From the NCBI RefSeq assembly GCF_937976265.1, contig NZ_CALJRX010000225.1, positions 1 to 6,562 of the forward strand: DNA of 6,562 nt. The letters are read 5' to 3'. This document shows positions 1-4,897 of the stretch, piece by piece; the stretch's first letter is position 1; each line of letters begins with the position of its first letter. Under the pieces are notes generated by a model that did not search any database, was not told where the DNA came from, and saw nothing but the letters and a program-made list of their open reading frames with translations. The translations under genes and the position numbers were made by a program. This DNA comes from an uncultured Haemophilus sp. (GTDB taxonomy: Bacteria; Pseudomonadota; Gammaproteobacteria; Enterobacterales; Pasteurellaceae).

Positions 1-243
1 GGTGCAATCGCAGGTTGTATGGTGACCGAAGGTGTAGTAAAACGTAACAACCCAATCCGCGTATTACGTGATAACGTGGTAATCTTTGAAGGTGAATTGG
101 AATCTCTCCGTCGCTTTAAAGATGACGTTGCTGAAGTCCGTAATGGTATGGAATGTGGTATCGGCGTTAAAAACTACAATGACGTAAAAGTCGGCGACCA
201 AATCGAAGTGTTTGAAGTCGTTGAAATTAAACGTTCAATCTAA
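1..243 (+). CDS. infB: Translation initiation factor IF-2, C-terminal end (5' truncated)
   Basis: This is the last 80 codons of infB, open from the first base of the window in frame 1 and ending with TAA. IF2 is the GTPase that places initiator fMet-tRNA on the 30S subunit and promotes 50S joining in the cytoplasm. The visible part is the C-terminal domain that contacts fMet-tRNA. It includes GCMVTEGVVKR, the stretch RVLRDNVVIFEGELESLRRF, and GMECGIGVKNYNDVKVGDQIEVFE near the end, which agree closely with my memory of E. coli IF2. The GTPase domain lies upstream, outside the window. In enterobacteria infB sits in the nusA-infB-rbfA-truB group and the same order holds here, although a hairpin separates it from rbfA. 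An internal ATG at 19 is not a start, because the IF2 frame runs through it. Confidence 0.97.
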   Translation, partial: GAIAGCMVTEGVVKRNNPIRVLRDNVVIFEGELESLRRFKDDVAEVRNGMECGIGVKNYNDVKVGDQIEVFEVVEIKRSI

Positions 244-250
244 TCGATAA

Positions 251-290
251 AAAGAGCGGTCAAAATTCAACGTATTTTTGACCGCTTTTT
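251..290 (+). terminator. Hairpin terminator between infB and rbfA, arms resemble uptake sequences
   Basis: An 11-bp perfect inverted repeat (left arm 255-265 AGCGGTCAAAA, right arm 276-286) encloses a 10-nt loop. A-rich and T-rich flanks (251-253 and 287-290) can extend the stem to about 15 bp. The right arm runs into TTTTT at 286-290, as in a rho-independent terminator, and the A tract on the left gives a similar shape on the other strand. It lies 8 nt after the infB stop, inside what is otherwise a translation operon. It probably attenuates rather than fully stops transcription, since no clear promoter for rbfA is visible in the 62-bp gap. Confidence 0.75.
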
Positions 291-305
291 AATAAGAGAA
301 ATATT

Positions 306-692
306 ATGGCAAGAGAATTTAAACGCAGCGATCGTGTTGCACAAGAATTACAAAAAGAAATCGCCATCATTTTACAACGGGAAGTAAAAGATCCCCGTAT
401 TGGCATGGTAACCGTGTCAGATGTGGAAGTATCAAGCGATTTAGCTTATGCAAAAGTGTTTGTCACATTTTTGTTTGATCATGATGAAGTGGCGATTGCA
501 CAAGGCATGAAAGGGTTAGAAAAAGCGGCACCTTATATTCGTTCATTAGTGGGTAAAGCAATGCGTTTACGCATTGTGCCAGAAATTCGTTTCTTCTACG
601 ATCAATCCTTAGTTGAAGGGATGCGTATGTCTAATTTAGTGACAAATGTGGTACGTGAAGACGAGAAAAAACACGTTGAGGAAAATGACTAA
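306..692 (+). CDS. rbfA: Ribosome-binding factor A (30S maturation factor)
   Basis: RbfA binds the 30S subunit late in assembly, helps 16S rRNA 5'-end maturation and is needed for growth in the cold in E. coli. The product is 128 aa against about 133 in E. coli. It covers the single KH-type fold: an N-terminal helix (SDRVAQELQKEIAIILQ, residues 8-24), the strand segment VKDPRIGMVTVSDVEVSSD (about 27-45), and the conserved RSLVGKAMRLRIVPEIRF region (about 79-96) containing the helix kink typical of the family. The C-terminal tail is short and charged. The start is the ATG at 306, preceded by a modest AAGAGA at 294-299. Its TAA stop overlaps the truB ATG by one base, so the two are probably translationally coupled. 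Confidence 0.96.
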   Translation: MAREFKRSDRVAQELQKEIAIILQREVKDPRIGMVTVSDVEVSSDLAYAKVFVTFLFDHDEVAIAQGMKGLEKAAPYIRSLVGKAMRLRIVPEIRFFYDQSLVEGMRMSNLVTNVVREDEKKHVEEND

Positions 693-1615
693 TGTCGAGA
701 CCTCGTAAGCGTGGGCGTGATATTGATGGTGTATTTTTATTAGATAAGCCACAAGGCATGTCATCGAATGACATTATGCAAAAAGTGAAACGCGTATTCC
801 AAGCGAATAAAGCAGGACATACCGGTGCGCTCGATCCATTAGCAACCGGTATGCTGCCTATTTGTTTAGGTGAAGCCACAAAGTTTTCCCAATTCTTATT
901 AGATGCGGATAAACGCTATGTGGTTACAGCAAAATTAGGTGAACGTACGGATACCTCTGATGCTGAAGGACAAGTGGTCGAAACGCGCCCTGTCAATGTG
1001 GAAACATCACAAATTTTGACCGCACTTGAACAATTTCGTGGTGATATTTTGCAAGTGCCGACCATGTTTTCTGCATTAAAGCACAATGGGAAACCGTTGT
1101 ATGAGTATGCTCGCGCAGGCATTACCGTAGAACGTGAAGCTCGTCCTATCACTATTTTTGAACTGAACTTTATCGAGTATCAAGCACCTTTTCTAACTTT
1201 AGAAGTGCATTGTTCGAAAGGAACCTATATCCGTACATTAGTGGATGATTTAGGTGAAGTGTTAGGTTGTGGTGCTCATGTGACAGTGTTACGTCGAACT
1301 GCGGTTGCGGATTATCCAACAGAAAAGATGATGACATGGGATGCTTTGCAGGCGCTTGCAGAGCAAGGTGATCTTGCACAACTTGATCAACATCTTTTAC
1401 CGACAGATACAGCGGTCAGTAAATTACCCGCATTACAGCTAAATGCCGAGCAAAGTAAAGGTATCGGCTTTGGGCAACGTGTCAAATTTGCTAATGAAGC
1501 AAAATTACATGGTCAAGTGCGGTTGTTTTCTGACGAGAATATCTTTTTAGGCGTAGCACTTGTCGATGATAACAATGTGATTCGTCCACAACGTTTGATT
1601 ACGCAATCTCTCTAA
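692..1615 (+). CDS. truB: tRNA pseudouridine(55) synthase TruB
   Basis: TruB isomerises uridine 55 in the T-loop of nearly all elongator tRNAs and also acts as a tRNA chaperone. The 307-aa product matches the usual length (E. coli about 314). The catalytic motif GHTGALDPLATGMLP places the nucleophilic Asp at residue 48. Tyr76 (in DKRYVVTAKLGERTDTSD) and Arg181 (in KGTYIRTLVDDLG) sit at the numbers known for the E. coli active site. Residues from roughly 245 to the end form the PUA-like RNA-binding tail (QRVKFANEA to RPQRLI). The ATG at 692 shares its A with the rbfA stop, and TGAGGA at 677-682 is the ribosome site. Two perfect uptake sequences lie inside the gene. In E. coli rpsO and pnp follow; here tyrA follows, and no terminator is visible after truB. 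Confidence 0.97.
   Translation: MSRPRKRGRDIDGVFLLDKPQGMSSNDIMQKVKRVFQANKAGHTGALDPLATGMLPICLGEATKFSQFLLDADKRYVVTAKLGERTDTSDAEGQVVETRPVNVETSQILTALEQFRGDILQVPTMFSALKHNGKPLYEYARAGITVEREARPITIFELNFIEYQAPFLTLEVHCSKGTYIRTLVDDLGEVLGCGAHVTVLRRTAVADYPTEKMMTWDALQALAEQGDLAQLDQHLLPTDTAVSKLPALQLNAEQSKGIGFGQRVKFANEAKLHGQVRLFSDENIFLGVALVDDNNVIRPQRLITQSL
1019..1027 (-). repeat. Haemophilus DNA uptake sequence (inside truB)
   Basis: ACCGCACTT on the + strand is a perfect 9-bp core. It is flanked by AAATTTTG, the extended AT-rich context typical of Haemophilus uptake sequences. It encodes Thr-Ala-Leu in TruB. Confidence 0.9.
1515..1523 (+). repeat. Haemophilus DNA uptake sequence (inside truB)
   Basis: Perfect AAGTGCGGT core near the 3' end of truB, read in frame as part of Gln-Val-Arg-Leu. 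It has the opposite orientation to the first truB copy. Confidence 0.9.
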
Positions 1616-1652
1616 CTATTTGCCTTTCTGTTTTAATTCCAGTAATCTCACC

Positions 1653-1670
1653 TGTAACCTTTTAATTGCA
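1653..1670 (+). promoter_or_regulatory. Possible weak TyrR box upstream of tyrA
   Basis: TGTAAC-N6-ATTGCA keeps the essential G and C of the TyrR palindrome at the right spacing (1654 and 1669) but has three mismatches to TGTAAA-N6-TTTACA. It lies exactly 23 bp upstream of the better box, about two helical turns. That fits the strong/weak paired-box arrangement used for tyrosine-dependent repression in E. coli. On its own it would not be convincing. Confidence 0.35.
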
Positions 1671-1675
1671 ATCTA

Positions 1676-1693
1676 TGTAAATAAGATATTACA
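1676..1693 (+). promoter_or_regulatory. Probable TyrR operator of tyrA
   Basis: TGTAAATAAGATATTACA matches the TyrR consensus TGTAAA-N6-TTTACA at 11 of 12 specified positions, with the invariant G (1677) and C (1692) correctly placed. It ends 8 nt before the tyrA start codon. TyrR with tyrosine represses aroF-tyrA in E. coli, and H. influenzae is known to encode a TyrR homologue. The match in front of the tyrosine-synthesis gene therefore makes repression by tyrosine likely. Candidate promoter elements further upstream (TTGCCT at 1620-1625 with TAATCT at 1643-1648, or an extended -10-like TTTAAT at 1632-1637) are too weak to call. Confidence 0.6.
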
Positions 1694-1701
1694 GGTGAAT
1701 T

Positions 1702-2826
1702 ATGGATGCCCTTAACCATTTACGTCAGGAAATTGATGCACTCGATCGCGAACTGATTCAACTTTTTGCTAAACGCCTCGAACTGGTGACCCAAGTAGGC
1801 GAAGTAAAGCACGAAAAAGGTTTACCGATTTATGCACCAGATCGTGAATTAGCCATGTTACAAGCACGCCGAGAAGAAGCGGCTAAAGCAGGAATCTCTC
1901 CACAACTCATTGAAGATGTGCTACGTCGTTTCATGCGTGAATCTTACTCCAATGAAAATCAATTTGGTTTTAAAACCCTGAATCCAGCCATTAACAAAAT
2001 TGTTATTGTCGGCGGTTACGGAAAAATGGGGCAATTATTTGCCCGCTATTTACGTGTTTCTGGTTATCCTATTTCTATTTTAGACCGAGATGATTGGGAT
2101 GTGGCAGAACGCATTTTAACGAATGCGGATGTTGTTATTGTCTCAGTGCCGATTGATCACACATTAGAAACAATAGAACGTTTAAAACCCTATTTAACGG
2201 AAAATATGCTACTGGCGGATCTCACCTCCGTGAAACGAGCGCCTTTAGCTAAAATGTTAGATGTGCATAAAGGGGCAGTGGTTGGGCTGCATCCAATGTT
2301 TGGTCCCGATATTGCGAGCATGGCAAAACAAGTGGTTGTGCGTTGTGATGGGCGCTTTAGTGAGCGTTATGAATGGTTGTTAGAGCAAATTCAAATCTGG
2401 GGGGCAAAAATTTACCAAATTGATGCGGCGGAGCATGATCACAATATGACGTACATTCAAGCATTACGTCACTTTTCCACCTTCGCGAATGGTCTGCATC
2501 TTTCCAAACAACCTGTCAATTTAAGCAATTTATTGGCATTATCTTCCCCGATTTATCGTTTGGAATTAGCCATGATTGGTCGTCTATTTGCCCAAGATGC
2601 GGCACTTTATGCCGATATTATTATGGATAAGCCAGAAAATTTAGACGTGATTGAAAGCTTGAAACAAACGTATGAAGAAGCATTACAATTTTTTGAAAAA
2701 GGCGATCGCCAAGGGTTTATTGATGCTTTCCATCAGGTGAGAGAATGGTTTGGAGAATATTCCGATCAATTCTTGCAAGAGAGCCGTCAGTTATTACAAC
2801 AAGCTCACGATTTACGCCACGTATAA
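1702..2826 (+). CDS. tyrA: Bifunctional chorismate mutase / prephenate dehydrogenase (T-protein)
   Basis: TyrA converts chorismate to prephenate and then oxidises and decarboxylates it with NAD+ to 4-hydroxyphenylpyruvate, the tyrosine precursor. The length of 374 aa is that of the E. coli enzyme (373). Residues 1 to about 90 are an AroQ-type chorismate mutase: RQEIDALDRELIQLFAKRLELV, with the key Lys at 36, and YAPDRE. Residues 98 to about 374 are the dehydrogenase, with NAD-binding loop GGYGKMG at 104-110, SVPIDHT at 148-154, DLTSVK at 173-178, and LHPMFGPD with the catalytic His at 197. The C-terminal part (IQALRHFSTFA, LSSPIYRLELAMIGRLFAQD) is strongly typical. AGGTGA precedes the ATG. 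A TyrR box directly upstream suggests repression by tyrosine. Unlike E. coli, tyrA does not follow aroF here but sits behind truB. Confidence 0.97.
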   Translation: MDALNHLRQEIDALDRELIQLFAKRLELVTQVGEVKHEKGLPIYAPDRELAMLQARREEAAKAGISPQLIEDVLRRFMRESYSNENQFGFKTLNPAINKIVIVGGYGKMGQLFARYLRVSGYPISILDRDDWDVAERILTNADVVIVSVPIDHTLETIERLKPYLTENMLLADLTSVKRAPLAKMLDVHKGAVVGLHPMFGPDIASMAKQVVVRCDGRFSERYEWLLEQIQIWGAKIYQIDAAEHDHNMTYIQALRHFSTFANGLHLSKQPVNLSNLLALSSPIYRLELAMIGRLFAQDAALYADIIMDKPENLDVIESLKQTYEEALQFFEKGDRQGFIDAFHQVREWFGEYSDQFLQESRQLLQQAHDLRHV

Positions 2827-2832
2827 AGCCCA

Positions 2833-2841
2833 AAGTGCGGT
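2833..2841 (+). repeat. Haemophilus DNA uptake sequence (left arm of tyrA terminator)
   Basis: Perfect AAGTGCGGT core. It forms the 5' arm of the terminator stem between tyrA and queF. Confidence 0.9.
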
Positions 2842-2849
2842 TGATTTTC

Positions 2850-2858
2850 ACCGCACTT
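2850..2858 (-). repeat. Haemophilus DNA uptake sequence (right arm of tyrA terminator)
   Basis: Perfect core in inverted orientation (ACCGCACTT on +). It forms the 3' arm of the terminator stem. Confidence 0.9.
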
Positions 2859-2870
2859 TTGTTTTGTGAT

Positions 2871-3710
2871 TTATTGTCTTGCCAAGCGTAAATTTTGCGG
2901 AATTTCCTCAAAGTTAGAACGGAATGGATTAATATCCAATCCACCACGGCGCGTATAACGCGCATAGACGGTGAGTTTTTCTGGTTTGGCGTAATGCATC
3001 AAATCACAGAAAATACGTTCCACACACTGCTCGTGAAACTCATTATGTTGACGGAAAGACACAATGTAGCGGAGAAGTTTTTCGCGATCGATTTGTTTGC
3101 CCACATAATGAATTTGTACAGTTCCCCAATCGGGCTGACTGGTGATAAGACAGTTAGATTTCAATAAATGGCTTACTAAGGTTTCTTCCACCACGTTATC
3201 GGACGTACAATTTTGCAAAATATCCGCATTAAATTCGTAGCTGTGGATTTCGATATCCTGATCATCAATGCAATCGCCAGTTAAAGTATCAATACTTTGC
3301 TCTTGATAGTGGGATAATGGATGTAAACGTACCTTGACCTCGCCTTGGGCACAAGCACTTAGATCTTCTCGCATAGTGCGTTCTACGCTAGCAAAATCAG
3401 CAAATTTACTTTGGTTAAAGCTGTTTAAGTAGAGTTTAAAGCTTTTCGATTCAATTAAATTTTCACTGCGATAATCAATTTCTACATCAGCAATGGCGAC
3501 TTGCGGCAAACCTTTTGGATTTAACCAAGAAATTTCATAGGCCGTCCAAATATCAGCGCCTTGGGTAAAAGGCTGTTGTTCGGTAATGCCTAAGCCATCA
3601 CGATTGAGTTTACGAGGCACGGGTTGTAACAAAGTGCGGTCATAATTTGCCGCATATTCTGTAGCTTGACCGAGTTTTAAAGATTGAAGACTTTTATCTT
3701 GATAGTTCAT
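2871..3710 (-). CDS. queF: NADPH-dependent 7-cyano-7-deazaguanine (preQ0) reductase
   Basis: QueF reduces the nitrile of preQ0 to the amine preQ1, a late step in making queuosine for position 34 of tRNAs with GUN anticodons. The 279-aa length marks the long, two-module (YqcD, type II) form. The QueF substrate/NADPH motif ESKSFKLYLNSFNQ starts at Glu87 in the N-terminal module. The C-terminal module carries the catalytic Cys187 in LLKSNCLITSQPDWG, the proton-relay Asp194, the His226-Glu227 pair in HEQCVERI, and RRGGLDINP at 254-262. The ATG at 3710 is preceded by AGGA (positions 3717-3720, - strand) at 6-nt spacing. It is the last gene of the leftward operon, 24 nt after the zinc-ribbon gene, so there is no room for a dedicated preQ1 riboswitch. 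One uptake sequence lies near its 5' end. Confidence 0.97.
   Translation of the reverse strand: MNYQDKSLQSLKLGQATEYAANYDRTLLQPVPRKLNRDGLGITEQQPFTQGADIWTAYEISWLNPKGLPQVAIADVEIDYRSENLIESKSFKLYLNSFNQSKFADFASVERTMREDLSACAQGEVKVRLHPLSHYQEQSIDTLTGDCIDDQDIEIHSYEFNADILQNCTSDNVVEETLVSHLLKSNCLITSQPDWGTVQIHYVGKQIDREKLLRYIVSFRQHNEFHEQCVERIFCDLMHYAKPEKLTVYARYTRRGGLDINPFRSNFEEIPQNLRLARQ
3632..3640 (+). repeat. Haemophilus DNA uptake sequence (inside queF)
   Basis: Perfect AAGTGCGGT core. On the coding strand it contributes to Asp-Arg-Thr-Leu of QueF. Confidence 0.9.
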
Positions 3711-3734
3711 TTTTTTTCCTAAATGACGAAAGCG

Positions 3735-4520
3735 TTATAAAAAGTTCCACGACACATTCGAGACTAATCGACATTGGTCGCATTTAAAGTAAATCACATC
3801 AAATAGCGGCGCGTTTAATGCCCAATCTCCACCACATTGCGGGCAACAGCGTTGCTGTTCCGATTCTAAAGAATGGCCTCCGACACGGTATAAATAATAA
3901 TAGGTCGGTATGCCGCTTTCTTTTTCAATTTCAGTAGCAAGGTAGCGTCCATGTTTAGTAAGCGTGCTATTAACCTCGGCGATTTCGCTTAACGATTCTT
4001 TTTCTAAAACCGAACCATTCATTTGCAGCTGATCGCAAGCCTGCCAATTTTCCTGCCATTTAATCAAATCTTGGCTTAAGTGCGGTTGATTTTTTAGCTG
4101 TTTATAGAGCGGAATTGGAGAAAAATCATCTCCGCTATGCAATGGCGAGCAAGATTGCAAATGTGTAGTATAGAGCATTTGCCATGCTGGTCGGCTAGAT
4201 TCAGCGGTGCTGTCTGCATTTAAATCATCGGCAATAATTTGAAAACCTTGAAAATTTAGACCGCACTTTTGAGCATTTTCCATCGCTTGATTAACGGTTT
4301 GGTTATTATTCTCGGGTAAAAGGCTATCTTGCTCAGGGCAAATGACGCGCATCGCAAAACCTTGTTCGCCGTCTTCTTCCGTTAAATAAAGCGGGATTTC
4401 ACGGCCGATAATTTGTCCGTTATAACGCCATTGGTCGATGATTGCATTGAGCAAACGGCTTTGTTGGCCGATATCGTTTTCTAAGGCGGTTAATTTAAAA
4501 AAGGGTTCGATCAGATACAT
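3735..4520 (-). CDS. Uncharacterised zinc-ribbon protein (DUF2310-like)
   Basis: This 261-aa protein has no function I can name. It resembles the family of zinc-ribbon-containing, possibly nucleic-acid-binding proteins known as DUF2310, recognised from memory rather than a search. The clearest feature is C-terminal: CCPQCGGDW (Cys226, Cys229) and CDQC (Cys247, Cys250) form a four-cysteine zinc ribbon, with an additional Cys225 beside it. The N-terminal 200 residues are soluble, rich in Gln, Asn and acidic residues, with no signal peptide or membrane segment; RYLATEIEKESGIPTYYYLYR (191-211) precedes the ribbon. It begins 2 nt after the csdE stop and no Shine-Dalgarno sequence is visible, so it probably depends on coupling to csdE. 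Its position between csdA-csdE and queF hints at sulfur transfer or tRNA modification, but this is inference. Two uptake sequences lie within it. Confidence 0.85.
   Translation of the reverse strand: MYLIEPFFKLTALENDIGQQSRLLNAIIDQWRYNGQIIGREIPLYLTEEDGEQGFAMRVICPEQDSLLPENNNQTVNQAMENAQKCGLNFQGFQIIADDLNADSTAESSRPAWQMLYTTHLQSCSPLHSGDDFSPIPLYKQLKNQPHLSQDLIKWQENWQACDQLQMNGSVLEKESLSEIAEVNSTLTKHGRYLATEIEKESGIPTYYYLYRVGGHSLESEQQRCCPQCGGDWALNAPLFDVIYFKCDQCRLVSNVSWNFL
4078..4086 (+). repeat. Haemophilus DNA uptake sequence (inside zinc-ribbon gene)
   Basis: Perfect AAGTGCGGT core. The coding strand reads it as part of Gln-Pro-His-Leu. Confidence 0.9.
4260..4268 (-). repeat. Haemophilus DNA uptake sequence (inside zinc-ribbon gene)
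   Basis: Perfect core (ACCGCACTT on +), read in frame as part of Lys-Cys-Gly-Leu. It lies 173 bp from the neighbouring copy and in the opposite orientation. Confidence 0.9.
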
Positions 4521-4522
4521 AA

Positions 4523-4897
4523 TTACAGATTGTGCAAGATTTCTTCGATTTGTTTTAAACCGTTTAAGCGGGTTTCGCTTAAGCGAGAAGCAATACCCAG
4601 CTCATCAAAAAATTGACGAATATTAAATTGTTGTAATTGGTTGCTGGTTTGGCCATTGATATTTTGCAACAACAACCATAACAAACCATTCATAATGCGC
4701 GCTTCGCTGTAAGCTTGAAATTGAAACGTGCCGTCATTTTGTGGAATGGTCATAAACCAAAGCCCTGCTTCGCAGCCTTGAATCGATTGCATTTGAGCCA
4801 ATTCATCTGGAGAAGGTTGAGAAAGATGTTTACCGGCTTGAATAATGAAACGGTAACGATCTTCCCAATTTTTTGCCTGTTTAATGTTTTCTAGCAT
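4523..4897 (-). CDS. csdE: SufE-family sulfur acceptor, CsdE-like
   Basis: SufE/CsdE proteins take the persulfide from a group II cysteine desulfurase onto a conserved cysteine and pass it on, increasing desulfurase activity. The 124-aa product carries WEDRYRFIIQAGK (11-23), the active-site loop IQGCEAGLWF with Cys42, SEARIMNGLLWLLL (64-77), and FFDELGIASRLSETRLNGL near the C terminus, all in family order. It is about 20 residues shorter at the N terminus than E. coli CsdE as I recall it, and the conserved core is complete. The start ATG overlaps the last 7 nt of csdA, and the immediate partner gene supports the CsdE rather than SufE name. Only a weak AGAG precedes the start, so coupling to csdA translation is likely. 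Confidence 0.92.
   Translation of the reverse strand: MLENIKQAKNWEDRYRFIIQAGKHLSQPSPDELAQMQSIQGCEAGLWFMTIPQNDGTFQFQAYSEARIMNGLLWLLLQNINGQTSNQLQQFNIRQFFDELGIASRLSETRLNGLKQIEEILHNL

Larger units (their letters stand above)
1648..1698 (+). promoter_or_regulatory. Inverted repeat in the tyrA leader that could hide its ribosome site
   Basis: TCACCTGTAA (1648-1657) and TTACAGGTGA (1689-1698) are perfect 10-bp inverted arms separated by 31 nt. In RNA they could pair, and the right arm contains the Shine-Dalgarno sequence AGGTGA (1693-1698), 3 nt before the tyrA ATG. Part of the symmetry comes from TyrR half-sites (TGTAA and TTACA), but the outer TCACC/GGTGA extension is not part of a TyrR box. Whether the RNA contains the left arm depends on the transcription start, which I cannot fix. 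Transcripts reading through from truB would contain it. Confidence 0.4.
2831..2863 (+). terminator. Terminator built from two inverted uptake sequences, between tyrA and queF
   Basis: AAAGTGCGGT (2832-2841) pairs perfectly with ACCGCACTTT (2850-2859) around an 8-nt loop, 5 nt after the tyrA stop and 11 nt before the queF stop on the other strand. On the + strand the stem runs into CTTTTGTTTTG, a good U-rich tail for tyrA. On the - strand the stem is followed by only TTT and then GGGC, so it looks weaker as the end of the queF operon. Paired inverted uptake sequences acting as terminators are well known in Haemophilus. Confidence 0.85.

Noticed and set aside
631..879. Open frame on - strand across the rbfA-truB junction
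   Set aside because: Both rbfA and truB are well supported on the other strand; the translation has no recognisable features.
1620..1648. tyrA promoter candidates (TTGCCT with TAATCT at 17-bp spacing, or an extended -10-like TTTAAT)
   Set aside because: Each misses key consensus bases, and the choice between them cannot be made from sequence alone.
1675..1680. Start-stop minimal ORF (ATGTAA) in the tyrA leader
   Set aside because: No ribosome site stands before it, and the bases are explained by the TyrR half-site TGTAAA.
2895..3167. Open frame on + strand opposite queF
   Set aside because: It lies wholly within queF coding sequence, has no ribosome site, and reads as a shadow of the opposite strand.
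3711..3734. Possible preQ1 riboswitch before queF
   Set aside because: The gap is only 24 nt and holds little beyond a ribosome site, so no riboswitch can fit outside coding sequence.
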